The position numbers and the translations under genes are program-made. Positions 35,411-44,437 of a stretch of DNA of 64,000 bases are shown in pieces. Origin of the DNA: JAHRVQ01 sp964548025 (GTDB taxonomy: Bacteria > Pseudomonadota > Gammaproteobacteria > Pseudomonadales > Azotimanducaceae); NCBI GenBank assembly GCA_964548025.1, contig CAZJRI010000007.1, forward strand, positions 1-64,000, in the 5' to 3' direction. The notes beneath the pieces are model-generated. The model was not told the origin of the DNA. It did no database searches and saw nothing but the letters and a program-made list of their open reading frames with translations. Each line of letters starts with the position of its first letter. The first letter of the stretch is position 1.

Positions 35411-36925
35411 ATGTCGCGTTCCAGTTTACCGGTGAGTGTTTATAGCGCAGCGCAGACCCGTGAATTAGACCGGCTGGCTATTGAGTCAAGAGGCATAGCC
35501 GGACTGACATTGATGAGGCGCGCCGCTGCAGCCTGCGTCGAAGTGATTTTGGCAAGATGGCCGGGCACCGCGAAGGTGCTGGTTTACTGCGGCAGTGGCA
35601 ACAACGCGGGCGACGGATATATCGTAGCCGGTATGCTGGCGGAGAAAAATATTGAAGTAACGGTTCTCGTAACAGGTAACACGACCAAACTCGGTGACGA
35701 TGCAACATCAGCCTATGAGTACTGCAAAGACTCAACCGCAAAGCTCGTTAAGTATACTCACGAATCCGTGTTTAACGTTGATGCTGATGTGGTAGTCGAT
35801 GCACTCCTCGGGACCGGCATATCAGGCGAAGTCAGACCGCTTTATCGGGATGCTATCGATTCAATTAACAGCAGTAATGCCGGAGTGCTCGCGGTTGATA
35901 TTCCTTCCGGGCTGAACGCGGACACCGGCGCGATTTTAGGTGCTGCTGTCAGGGCGGATGTGACAGTTACCTTTATTGGTCTGAAAAAGGGATTGCTGAC
36001 GCACGATGGTCCCGGCAGTACCGGTGAACTTATTTATGACAGTCTTGATGTCCCCGAAGATATTTTCAATGAGGTTGAACCCGAGGCAAGAAGACTGATC
36101 TATGAAGAACTGATAGGCGAATTACCAAAACGAGAAAGGAATGCGCATAAAAACCGGTTTGGTCACGTGCTGGTGGTTGGTGGAGACGATGGCATGGGTG
36201 GCGCAGTCTTGATGGCAGCCGAGGCAGCGCTTCGCACCGGTGCAGGGTTGGTCAGTGTCGCAACCCATAGTAAACACGCCGCCTTCATTGTTTCCCGCAG
36301 ACCGGAATTGATGGCAAGAGGAATTCAGAACGCTGGTGATCTTGATGAACTGCTTGCGAGAGCGTCTGTTATTGCGCTCGGACCTGGCCTGGGGAAGACC
36401 GACTGGTCGAAGATGATTTTCAAAAAAGTGATGGACAGTTTAAGGGATGGTGATGTGCCTGCTGTAATTGACGCTGACGGACTTAACTTATTGTCCGGTG
36501 AAAATGTCAGGAGAGAAAATTGGATTCTCACACCACATCCAGGCGAGGCAAGCGCACTTCTGGGCGACTCACTTGCAGAAAATCAATCAGTTCAGTCAGA
36601 CCGGTTTCTGGCGGTCAAGAAGGTTCAGGAACAATATGGAGGCGTCGTACTCCTGAAGGGTCTGGGTACACTTATCCGGACAGATCGTGAAACGTCCCTC
36701 TCTCTATACGGAAATCCCGGCATGTCCACCGCAGGTATGGGTGACGTACTATCAGGCGTAATTGCCGGGTTGGTTGCCCAACATTGCAGTCTGCCCGTTG
36801 CAGCAAGACTTGGTGCGGTCGTTCATTCACTAGCGGCTGATCTCTGTGCAGAAACTGGTGGTGAGCGGGGTTTGATAGCAACTGATCTGCTGGGCGCAAT
36901 TCGAAGACTGGTCAATGATAGTTGA
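35411..36925 (+). CDS. nnr: Bifunctional NAD(P)H-hydrate epimerase / ADP-dependent dehydratase
   Basis: Nnr repairs hydrated NAD(P)H. The N-terminal YjeF_N domain (about 1-210) epimerises (CGSGNNAGDGYIVAGML, DALLGTGISG, DIPSGLNADTG). The C-terminal YjeF_C domain (about 225-500) dehydrates (HKNRFGHVLVVGG, ALGPGLGK, LTPHPGEASALLG, and the nucleotide site GNPGMSTAGMGDVLSGVI). From the ATG at 35411 it has 504 residues. A TTG at 35393 would add six residues. It starts the conserved nnr-tsaE-amiB-mutL-miaA-hfq run and overlaps tsaE by 11 bp. Confidence 0.95.
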   Translation: MSRSSLPVSVYSAAQTRELDRLAIESRGIAGLTLMRRAAAACVEVILARWPGTAKVLVYCGSGNNAGDGYIVAGMLAEKNIEVTVLVTGNTTKLGDDATSAYEYCKDSTAKLVKYTHESVFNVDADVVVDALLGTGISGEVRPLYRDAIDSINSSNAGVLAVDIPSGLNADTGAILGAAVRADVTVTFIGLKKGLLTHDGPGSTGELIYDSLDVPEDIFNEVEPEARRLIYEELIGELPKRERNAHKNRFGHVLVVGGDDGMGGAVLMAAEAALRTGAGLVSVATHSKHAAFIVSRRPELMARGIQNAGDLDELLARASVIALGPGLGKTDWSKMIFKKVMDSLRDGDVPAVIDADGLNLLSGENVRRENWILTPHPGEASALLGDSLAENQSVQSDRFLAVKKVQEQYGGVVLLKGLGTLIRTDRETSLSLYGNPGMSTAGMGDVLSGVIAGLVAQHCSLPVAARLGAVVHSLAADLCAETGGERGLIATDLLGAIRRLVNDS

Positions 36926-37397
36926 GACATTCCTGCCGGATGAACAGGCGACACTCGATATCGGAGCAAATCTGGCCGGTCTGCTTCAAGGCAGGTGTAT
37001 TGTATTCCTTGAAGGGCAGTTAGGCGCGGGGAAGACGACCTTCTCCAGGGGCATTCTTCGTGCATTGGGACATAAAGGCGCTGTAAAAAGCCCGACTTTC
37101 ACGCTTGTAGAGCCCTATGAGGTAGCCGGGGGTCAGGTTTATCACTTTGATTTGTACAGACTAAATGATCCCGAAGAGGTAGAATATTTAGGGATCGACG
37201 ACTACCTCGATGGTGAACATCTATGTCTGGTAGAATGGCCGGCAAAAGGTCAACGCTTTCTACCCGAATGTGACCTTATGGTGCAATTGGAATTCCAGGA
37301 GAATGGAAGGAAGATCCGAATTGAAGGAATATCAGCACGAGGGGTCGAAATTTGTCAGAAGTTCAAAGCCAGGGATAAAGATCTAAAAGCGCAATGA
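36915..37397 (+). CDS. tsaE: tRNA N6-threonylcarbamoyladenosine synthesis ATPase
   Basis: TsaE is the P-loop ATPase that, with TsaB and TsaD, makes the t6A modification at A37 of ANN-decoding tRNAs. The 160-residue protein has Walker A GQLGAGKTTFSRG (about 38-50), the SPTFTLVEPYE switch, VYHFDLYRL, and LVEWPAKGQRFLP. Length is normal. It overlaps nnr by 11 bp upstream and amiB by 4 bp downstream, so the three are translated as a coupled set. Confidence 0.95.
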   Translation: MIVETFLPDEQATLDIGANLAGLLQGRCIVFLEGQLGAGKTTFSRGILRALGHKGAVKSPTFTLVEPYEVAGGQVYHFDLYRLNDPEEVEYLGIDDYLDGEHLCLVEWPAKGQRFLPECDLMVQLEFQENGRKIRIEGISARGVEICQKFKARDKDLKAQ

Positions 37398-38758
37398 TGG
37401 AAAGGTGTAATAGCCAAGAAATAAAATTTCGGACGGTGCTGGCGCTATCTTTTTTAATCTCACTGCTTCTGCCCGCTGTCGTCACGGCCGACGCTGCCAC
37501 TATTGATAGCTTCAGGGTTCGTCAATCGCCAGAGAGAACAAGAATTGTTTTCGACCTGAGCAGCCCGATCGAACACAAGATTTTCTCCTTATCAAATCCC
37601 CGCCGATTGGTCATAGACATTCAAATGGCGGAATTGCGAACCAGCTTTGACCCTGTTGAACTGGCTAGTACGCCAATCATGAAGATCAGAAAGGCCAGGC
37701 GAAATAACAATGATCTGAGGATCGTGCTGGACCTGAGTGATCAGGTAAAACCAAGGAGTTTCGTACTGAAGCCGATCCTGCAATATGGCGATAGGCTTGT
37801 TGTGGATTTGTACACTGCCGATCAGCAGGTCGCACCGGTTGCGCAGAGAACAGATCGAATATCACGTCAGATGAGAGATGTGCTTATCGCAATTGATGCA
37901 GGGCATGGCGGTGACGACCCTGGTGCAGTAGGCCAGGGGAAGCTGTACGAAAAGGATGTGGTTTTTGCTATTGCCCGGTCACTTGGCGGGATTATAGACA
38001 AGGAACCTGGATACAAGTCCCTCTTGATTCGAAAAGGCGACTACTATGTTGGGTTGAGAAAACGGACAGAAATTGCACGAAAGAACCTCGCCGATGTCTA
38101 TTTGTCTATTCACGCTGATGCCTTTATGACATCAGAGGCGAGAGGTGCATCCGTTTATGCGATTTCACAGAAAGGTGCCACAAGTGAAGCGGCGGAGTAT
38201 TTGGCAGAGAAAGAAAATAGAGCAGATCTAATTGGTGGTGTCGGAGGCGTCAGCTTGAGTGATAAAGATGACTTGCTCGCCGGTGTGTTGCTGGATCTGT
38301 CGATGACTGCAAGCCTGGCGGCAAGCCTGGAAATGGGCGAGAGTTTACTGCGATCAATCGGGTCGGTTAACAGGTTGCATAAGAAAAAGGTTGAACAGGC
38401 CGCCTTTGCGGTACTTAAATCTCCTGATATCCCTTCATTGTTGATTGAAACCGGCTATATCTCCAATCCGGCTGAGGCTGCCCGATTAAGAACCAGAAAA
38501 CACCAGCGAAATATGGCAAAGGCAATATTCAAAGGTATAGATACCTATATTGGTTCCAATCCTCCTCCGGGTTCGTTTCTTGCCTGGAAGAAAAGAGGGG
38601 GCGATAAAAAAATGCCGACGTACAAAATTGAGAGTGGTGATACCCTTTCAGGAATTGCCGTCAAGCATCGGGTATCGGCGAAAAGCCTCATGCAGGTTAA
38701 TGGACTTAATAGTGAATCAATAAGGATCGGCCAGATCCTGAAGATCCCCTCTTCCTGA
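37394..38758 (+). CDS. amiB: N-acetylmuramoyl-L-alanine amidase (AMIN-Amidase_3-LysM)
   Basis: This periplasmic amidase splits septal peptidoglycan during daughter-cell separation. The 454-residue protein has a signal peptide at about 10-33 (hydrophobic LALSFLISLLLPAVVTADA), an AMIN domain (about 35-145) for septal targeting, and the zinc amidase domain (about 165-385) with IAIDAGHGGDDPGA, YLSIHADAF and the catalytic-end Glu in LLIETGYISNP. One LysM repeat follows at the C-terminus (YKIESGDTLSGIAVKHRVSAKSLMQVNGL). It overlaps tsaE by 4 bp and mutL by 1 bp. Confidence 0.95.
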   Translation: MMERCNSQEIKFRTVLALSFLISLLLPAVVTADAATIDSFRVRQSPERTRIVFDLSSPIEHKIFSLSNPRRLVIDIQMAELRTSFDPVELASTPIMKIRKARRNNNDLRIVLDLSDQVKPRSFVLKPILQYGDRLVVDLYTADQQVAPVAQRTDRISRQMRDVLIAIDAGHGGDDPGAVGQGKLYEKDVVFAIARSLGGIIDKEPGYKSLLIRKGDYYVGLRKRTEIARKNLADVYLSIHADAFMTSEARGASVYAISQKGATSEAAEYLAEKENRADLIGGVGGVSLSDKDDLLAGVLLDLSMTASLAASLEMGESLLRSIGSVNRLHKKKVEQAAFAVLKSPDIPSLLIETGYISNPAEAARLRTRKHQRNMAKAIFKGIDTYIGSNPPPGSFLAWKKRGGDKKMPTYKIESGDTLSGIAVKHRVSAKSLMQVNGLNSESIRIGQILKIPSS

Positions 38759-40554
38759 TGGATACCAGAATCCGACAGTTAAGTACCCGGCTCTCTAATC
38801 AGATTGCAGCGGGTGAAGTTGTCGAGCGCCCATCCTCGGTTGTTAAAGAACTTCTCGAAAACAGTATTGATGCACAGAGCACGAGAATTGATATTGATCT
38901 TGAATCCGGTGGAACCAGGCTGATCAGGATTCGCGATAACGGTATCGGCATACACAGCGATGATCTCGGACTGGCTTTGAGTCGTCACGCTACGAGCAAG
39001 ATTGCCGATTTTGACGGGCTGGAATCCGTTGCCACCCTCGGATTCAGGGGCGAAGCTCTGGCTTCAGTGGCATCTGTTGCCCGTATGTCGTTAACCAGCA
39101 ATGTGTCTGAGAGAGCAGAAGACGGTTGGCGTATTAGTGTATCTGGTGAAAACCAGCATGCAGAGGTGACTCCAATTCCCCACCCCAGGGGCACATCGGT
39201 AGAAGTTCGGGACTTATTTTACAATACGCCTGCAAGGAAAAAGTTTCTAAGAACTGAGAGGACCGAATTTCAACGTATCGAAGACGTTGTACGCAAGATA
39301 AGTCTCAGCCATCCAGGGGTCACGATAAATATAAACCACAATGGGAAATCCGTGCGGCATTATATGGCCGTTGGGCCTGATGAAAAATCATCGCACAGGG
39401 TTTCGTCTGTATTCGGCAAGCAATTTATTGAAAATGCTATCGAGATAGAAGATGAGGATCCCGGATCAGGAATGTCTCTTAAAGGCTGGATTGGCCTTCC
39501 CGCTTTTTCTCGAAGTCAGGCTGATCAACAGTATTTTTACGTCAATGACAGAATCGTGAGAGATAAGCTGATCAGTCATGCGGTAAAGCAGGGATATCAG
39601 GATGTTCTCTATCATGGAAGACAACCGGTGTTCGCACTATTCCTATCGTTGGATCCGAGATTTGTGGATGTCAACGTGCATCCTACCAAACACGAAGTCA
39701 GATTCAGGGAAAGCAGACAGGTTCACGACTTCCTGTTCCGGGCAATAAATAGAGCGCTGGCAGAAGTAAGGCCAGGTGATTCAGATATCGAACCGAATCA
39801 CCCTGAAACGGATACTCGTCCCCCGCTTCAATCAGGTATCAGTTTTCGATCCCATGGTGGAGGTCGAAATCCGACAAGTATCAGGGAACAGACAGCGCTT
39901 TATGGAAGCCTTATAGAGAATACCCCTGGTAGTGAAGCAAAGGTGACGTTAGAGGATGATGAAGGCGAAATTCCTGCTCTGGGATATGCGATTGCGCAGT
40001 TACACGGTCGATACATTCTTGCTCAGAACACCCAGGGTCTGGTAATCGTCGACATGCATGCTGCGCACGAGCGAATCACCTATGAACGCATGAAACGAGC
40101 GCTGGATAACGAAGGATTGAAAGTACAACCATTACTGGTGCCAGTCTCGATTTCATTGAGTGAGAAGGAATGTACCGCCGCGGAAGACTATCGGCAAGAA
40201 TTGCTCGCTTTGGGATTTGAACTCCAGAGAGCGTCTGATGAGTCGATTGTGGTACGGGCAATTCCTGCAATGCTGGATGGTACCGGAGCAGAAAACCTGA
40301 TTCGGGATGTATTGGCAGATCTCATTGAATACGGATCAATCGTGAGAATTGAACAACATCGGGATGAGATTCTCTCCACGATGGCTTGTCATGGATCGGT
40401 AAGAGCCAATCGAAGCCTGACGATTCCTGAGATGAATGCATTGCTCAGAGACATGGAAGAAACGGAGAGAAGCGGGCAGTGTAATCACGGCAGACCGACC
40501 TGGGCAGTTCAGTCCATTTCAGAACTGGACAACCTGTTTTTGCGTGGTCGATAA
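38758..40554 (+). CDS. mutL: DNA mismatch repair protein MutL (endonuclease-type)
   Basis: MutL links mismatch recognition by MutS to strand incision. The 598-residue protein has the GHKL ATPase region (LLENSIDAQSTRI, IRDNGIGI, ATLGFRGEALASV) and the NVHPTKHEVRF segment. The C-terminal domain carries DMHAAHERITYE (about 432-443), ACHGSVRA and CNHGRPTW. These match the metal-binding endonuclease motifs of MutL from bacteria without MutH. This suggests methyl-independent mismatch repair, as in Pseudomonas. ATG overlaps the amiB stop by one base; miaA follows 11 bp later. Confidence 0.96.
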   Translation: MDTRIRQLSTRLSNQIAAGEVVERPSSVVKELLENSIDAQSTRIDIDLESGGTRLIRIRDNGIGIHSDDLGLALSRHATSKIADFDGLESVATLGFRGEALASVASVARMSLTSNVSERAEDGWRISVSGENQHAEVTPIPHPRGTSVEVRDLFYNTPARKKFLRTERTEFQRIEDVVRKISLSHPGVTININHNGKSVRHYMAVGPDEKSSHRVSSVFGKQFIENAIEIEDEDPGSGMSLKGWIGLPAFSRSQADQQYFYVNDRIVRDKLISHAVKQGYQDVLYHGRQPVFALFLSLDPRFVDVNVHPTKHEVRFRESRQVHDFLFRAINRALAEVRPGDSDIEPNHPETDTRPPLQSGISFRSHGGGRNPTSIREQTALYGSLIENTPGSEAKVTLEDDEGEIPALGYAIAQLHGRYILAQNTQGLVIVDMHAAHERITYERMKRALDNEGLKVQPLLVPVSISLSEKECTAAEDYRQELLALGFELQRASDESIVVRAIPAMLDGTGAENLIRDVLADLIEYGSIVRIEQHRDEILSTMACHGSVRANRSLTIPEMNALLRDMEETERSGQCNHGRPTWAVQSISELDNLFLRGR

Positions 40555-40565
40555 GTCCGGGTCTC

Positions 40566-41522
40566 TTGAATAATTCCCAGGCTAGTGGTTCTACTGAGGT
40601 CAGGCGAAAGGCAATATGCCTTATGGGGCCCACTGCAAGCGGCAAAAGCGGTCTTGCGGTCGAACTGGCGAGACAGTTTCCTGCTGAGATAGTCAACGTT
40701 GATTCAGCGTTGGTTTACCGGGGGATGGATATTGGGACGGCTAAACCGGACCAGGCCATGCAGGCAGAAATTCCCCATCACCTGATTGATATTCGAGATC
40801 CTGCTAACGCCTATTCGGCTGCAGACTTTCGGCTTGATGCCATTCGACTGATTGAAGAAATCTCTGAAAGAGGTGCTATGCCACTGCTCACGGGTGGCAC
40901 GATGCTGTATTTTAAAGCCCTCAAGGATGGTCTGGCGAAACTGCCATCCGCAGACGCCTCTGTTCGGGCAGATATCAGTGAAATGGCGGCTCAGAAGGGA
41001 TGGAGGGCTGTACATCAGCGGTTATCTGAAGTCGATCCGGTTGCTGCCGCAAGAATTCACGAGAATGACCCTCAACGTCTGCAAAGAGCGCTGGAAGTCT
41101 ATGAAATATCAGGTAAAACCATCACAGAATGGCAGAAACAGACACCCAGGGATTGTCCCTTTGACCTGTGTGAAATAGCGGTTGTACCAACCGACAGGAA
41201 GATGCTGCACGAGACCATTGGATCAAGATTCATGAAGATGCTCGAAGACGGACTGGTTGAAGAAGTCGAAAAGCTGTATGCCAGGGAAGACCTGAATAAG
41301 GAACTCCCATCAATGAAAGCAGTCGGATATCGACAGGTTTGGGATTTTCTCGACGGTGAGATCAGCTATGAGATCATGGTTGATAAAGCCATCATTGCCA
41401 CCAGACAACTGGCGAAACGTCAATTTACCTGGCTTAGAAGTTGGCAGGGATTGCATCAAATTGCCACTCCTGATGCCTCTCGGGCCTTGAAAATCATAGC
41501 TGCAGGCAGCATATTAGATTAG
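40566..41522 (+). CDS. miaA: tRNA dimethylallyltransferase
   Basis: MiaA adds the dimethylallyl group to A37 of UNN-decoding tRNAs. The 318-residue protein has the P-loop LMGPTASGKSGLA, the DSALVYRGMDIGTAKP block, LLTGGTMLYFKAL, the RLQRALEVYEISG region and the substrate-pocket FTWLRSW. A TTG start at 40566 is chosen because no ATG lies before the P-loop except the Met within it; its ribosome-binding site is weak. It sits between mutL and hfq, the standard enterobacterial and pseudomonad order. Confidence 0.95.
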   Translation: MNNSQASGSTEVRRKAICLMGPTASGKSGLAVELARQFPAEIVNVDSALVYRGMDIGTAKPDQAMQAEIPHHLIDIRDPANAYSAADFRLDAIRLIEEISERGAMPLLTGGTMLYFKALKDGLAKLPSADASVRADISEMAAQKGWRAVHQRLSEVDPVAAARIHENDPQRLQRALEVYEISGKTITEWQKQTPRDCPFDLCEIAVVPTDRKMLHETIGSRFMKMLEDGLVEEVEKLYAREDLNKELPSMKAVGYRQVWDFLDGEISYEIMVDKAIIATRQLAKRQFTWLRSWQGLHQIATPDASRALKIIAAGSILD

Positions 41523-41600
41523 TGGTTGTTTTTGGAACTGAGCCAGGCTCCGAAGACGGTGTAAGAACCACATTTTTTAGTGCGGCGAAATTTTCGACAA

Positions 41601-41618
41601 CCTTCATATTTGTGAAGG
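41601..41618 (+). promoter_or_regulatory. Hairpin in the hfq leader, before the ribosome-binding site
   Basis: CCTTCA and TGAAGG form a perfect 6-bp stem with loop TATTTG, ending 3 bases before the AAGGAG ribosome-binding site (41622-41627) of hfq. E. coli Hfq represses its own translation by binding its leader, so this may be an autoregulatory structure. That role is inferred. Confidence 0.45.
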
Positions 41619-41633
41619 ATAAAGGAGATTCAC

Positions 41634-41839
41634 ATGTCAAAAGGGCAATCATTACAAGACCCTTTCTTAAATCAACTTCGGAAAGATAGGGTTCCTGTTT
41701 CTATTTACCTGGTTAGCGGCATCAAGCTGCAGGGTCAGATCGAGTCATTTGATCAATTTGTCATTTTATTGCGTAACAGCGTTAACCAGATGATTTACAA
41801 ATCCGCTATCTCAACCGTTGTACCTTCCCGAAACGTCAA
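41634..41839 (+). CDS. hfq: RNA chaperone Hfq (3' end lost in an assembly gap)
   Basis: Hfq is the hexameric Sm-like RNA chaperone that pairs small RNAs with mRNAs. The visible 68 residues (MSKGQSLQDPFLNQLRKDRVPVSIYLV...IKLQGQIESFDQFVILLRNSVNQMIYKSAISTVVPSRNV) contain both Sm motifs, including YKSAISTVVPSR at the position of the conserved YKHAISTVVPSR. The ATG has AAGGAG six bases before it. The reading frame runs into ten Ns at 41840, so the C-terminal tail, stop codon and hfq-hflX spacer are missing. The apparent continuous frame into hflX is a gap artefact, not a fusion. Confidence 0.96.
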
Positions 41840-41849
41840 NNNNNNNNNN
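41840..41849. other. Assembly gap of 10 Ns joining hfq to hflX
   Basis: Ten Ns replace an unknown length of sequence that must hold the hfq 3' end, its stop codon, the spacer and the hflX start codon. Its length happens to keep hfq and hflX in one frame. Confidence 0.99.
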
Positions 41850-43178
41850 TTTTTTGAACGACCGGACGCCGGTACAAATGCGCTGCTGGTACACATTGAA
41901 GCAGAAGATAGCACCATTGAGGAACTGCGGGAACTAGCCGTTTCTGCTGATCTGGAACCCGTGGGAGAGGTTACCGCGAAAAAGCGATATCCTGATCCCA
42001 AGACCTATATTGGTGCGGGTAAACTGAATGAAATCCATCAGCAGGCAGATCTTGCAGGAGCGGATTTAATCTTGTTCGATCAGGAACTCAGCCCAACGCA
42101 GGAGCGTAACCTTGAAAGTGTTCTGCAGCGGCGGGTTCTTGGCCGCACCGGACTGATCCTCAATATTTTTGCCCAGCGAGCAAGAACTCACGAGGGGAAG
42201 CTTCAGGTTGAATTGGCGCAACTGGAACACGCCTCAACCAGACTGGTACGTGGGTGGACTCACCTGGATCGACAGCGGGGTGGTTCCGGTCGGGGTCAGG
42301 GGGCTGCAATAGGCGTTACCGGTGCTGGAGAAACCCAGTTGGAGGCGGATCAGCGAATGATTCGCAGCCGAATAAAGAATATTAATCAGCGATTATCGAG
42401 AGTCCGTAAACAAAGAAATCAGAACAGACGAGCCAGACAGAAAGCAGATATCCGCACGGTATCACTCGTCGGCTATACAAATGCGGGAAAATCCACTTTA
42501 TTCAATACCTTATGTGCTTCGGAGGTTCATGCTGCGGATCAGTTATTTGCAACCCTCGATCCGACTTTACGTCAGTTGGAGTTGCCCGTACTCGGCAGGG
42601 CGATACTGACCGACACGGTTGGATTTATCCGACAATTGCCTCATGGATTGATTGATGCATTCCGGGCTACATTGGAAGAGGTTAAACAGGCAGATCTCCT
42701 GTTACATGTAGTGGATGCTTCAGCATTGGACAGACCGCTGCACATGCAGGAAGTTAATAATGTGCTGGCGGAGATCGGTGCAGATCAGGTTCGTCAGCTA
42801 TTGGTATACAACAAGATTGATCTGGTTGGTGAGAAACCGAGGATAGACAGAAATGAAGACGGGATACCTGTTCGAGTCTGGCTTTCAGGCCTGGAGGGGG
42901 ATGGACTGGATAATCTCCTGACAGCAATCACAGAACTGGTGGCATCTCAGGTCGTCGATACTACGCTTAAACTTGAGCCGCGTTATGGACAGATGAGATC
43001 CCAGTTGTTTGCGCTTGGCGCTGTGGTAGATGAAAAAACAGATCAGGACGGGACGCTGATTATGCACGTTCGGATAGAAGCGGGCCGTCTGAAGCGCCTG
43101 GCGAAGAAAGCAGGCTTGGATATGAAGAGACTGGGTCTCGATGATCATCAAAGAGACGAGTGGATGCAGGTTAGTTAA
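41850..43178 (+). CDS. hflX: Ribosome-associated GTPase HflX (start codon in gap)
   Basis: HflX is a GTPase that binds stalled or heat-damaged ribosomes and splits them. The first visible residues FFERPDAGTNALLVHIE align with E. coli HflX from its start (MFDRYDAGEQAVLVHI), so only about one codon is missing at the gap edge. The protein-specific N-domain has PDPKTYIGAGKL, then the G-rich RGGSGRGQGAAIGVTGAGETQLE linker. The GTPase domain has G1 GYTNAGKST, G3 DTVGF and G4 NKID. hflK follows after 107 bp. Confidence 0.95.
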   Translation, partial: FFERPDAGTNALLVHIEAEDSTIEELRELAVSADLEPVGEVTAKKRYPDPKTYIGAGKLNEIHQQADLAGADLILFDQELSPTQERNLESVLQRRVLGRTGLILNIFAQRARTHEGKLQVELAQLEHASTRLVRGWTHLDRQRGGSGRGQGAAIGVTGAGETQLEADQRMIRSRIKNINQRLSRVRKQRNQNRRARQKADIRTVSLVGYTNAGKSTLFNTLCASEVHAADQLFATLDPTLRQLELPVLGRAILTDTVGFIRQLPHGLIDAFRATLEEVKQADLLLHVVDASALDRPLHMQEVNNVLAEIGADQVRQLLVYNKIDLVGEKPRIDRNEDGIPVRVWLSGLEGDGLDNLLTAITELVASQVVDTTLKLEPRYGQMRSQLFALGAVVDEKTDQDGTLIMHVRIEAGRLKRLAKKAGLDMKRLGLDDHQRDEWMQVS

Positions 43179-43285
43179 TCCCTGACGGATGAGAGTTATC
43201 TGCAGAATGGTTAAAGGTATGACTATTAACGTTAAAAGTGGGAAAATAGCGAGCTTTCCTTTTCGGAAAAGTAACGGAGAAAGAT

Positions 43286-44437
43286 ATGGCGTGGAATGAA
43301 CCTGGGGGCGGTGATCAGGGTGGAAAGGATCCCTGGGGAAACAAAGACGATCAGGGTCCACCAGACCTTGATGAAGCGTTTCGTAAACTACAGAACAACC
43401 TTTCACAAATGTTCGGTGGAAAGAGAAGTGGCTCAGGCGGTGGCAGTGGTGGTAAGGGCACTGGCGTCAGTTGGACAATATTTGGCTGGCTGATTGCAGC
43501 GCTTCTTATTGTCTGGGGATTTATGGGCGCGTACACCATAGACCAACAGGAGAGAGGGGTGGTGTTGCGGTTCGGTAAAGCGCTGGAAGAGATAGTTCAG
43601 CCGGGCTTGCACTGGAATCCCCCTTTCATTGACCGAATACTGAAAGACAATGTTACCCGGGTTCGAGACATCCTGGTTAACTCAGAGATGCTGACCGAAG
43701 ATGAAAATATTGTGAAGGTGAATATGACGGTTCAATTCGTCATTGATGATATCACGCAATATCTGCTACGGGTTCGAAATCCTGGTATCAGTCTAAGACA
43801 GGCGACAGAAAGCGCATTGCGACACGAGGTGGGCAGCGCTGTCATGAATGATGTGCTGACCGAAGGTCGAGCTGAACTGGGTGAGAAAGTAAGGGCCAGA
43901 GTACAGGCATATATGGATCGATACGGCACCGGTATTCAGGTAACTCAGGTTAATATCGATGAAACCGCACCGCCAGATGCTGTCAGGGCAGCGTTCGACG
44001 ATGTAATCAAGGCGCGGGAGGACGAGGTGCGATTTCGCAACGAGGCAGATGCCTATGCAAACCAGATTGTTCCCGAGGCTCGAGGTGAAGCCCAGGAATA
44101 TCTTGAGGAAGCGGAAGGATATAGACAGAGGGTGATATCTGAAGCGCAGGGTGAGGCGGAAAGGTTCAACAAGCTGTATGCGGAGTACAGCCTTGCACCA
44201 GAAGTTACCCGTGAAAGAATATACATCGATACACTTGAATCGGTTATGTCAAATAGTACTAAAGTGATGATAGATGTCGAAGGCGGAAATAACCTGCTGT
44301 ATCTGCCGCTTGATAAACTGATGGAAAAAACAAGTTCGGCGGCTTCGGCGAATCAGGGTTTTACGGGTAATTTACCCAGCAGTTCTGACCGAGTCGATAC
44401 AAATCGCCGATCAGCAAGCAGGAGGGATAGAAACTAA
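43286..44437 (+). CDS. hflK: FtsH protease regulator HflK
   Basis: HflK forms, with HflC, a large inner-membrane complex that cages and modulates FtsH. The 383-residue protein has a hydrophilic Gly-rich N-terminus (about 1-65, e.g. GGGSGGKGTG), one transmembrane helix at about 68-92 (WTIFGWLIAALLIVWGFMGAYTI), an SPFH/PHB domain starting ERGVVLRFGKALEEIVQPGLHW, a coiled-coil region with repeated EARGEAQEYLEEAEGY, and a polar tail. Its ATG has GGAGA about 9 bases before it. The stop overlaps the hflC start by one base. Confidence 0.96.
   Translation: MAWNEPGGGDQGGKDPWGNKDDQGPPDLDEAFRKLQNNLSQMFGGKRSGSGGGSGGKGTGVSWTIFGWLIAALLIVWGFMGAYTIDQQERGVVLRFGKALEEIVQPGLHWNPPFIDRILKDNVTRVRDILVNSEMLTEDENIVKVNMTVQFVIDDITQYLLRVRNPGISLRQATESALRHEVGSAVMNDVLTEGRAELGEKVRARVQAYMDRYGTGIQVTQVNIDETAPPDAVRAAFDDVIKAREDEVRFRNEADAYANQIVPEARGEAQEYLEEAEGYRQRVISEAQGEAERFNKLYAEYSLAPEVTRERIYIDTLESVMSNSTKVMIDVEGGNNLLYLPLDKLMEKTSSAASANQGFTGNLPSSSDRVDTNRRSASRRDRN

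Noticed and set aside
42885..43406. Open frame antisense to hflX/hflK
   Set aside because: Low-complexity, no motif, overlaps two certain genes.
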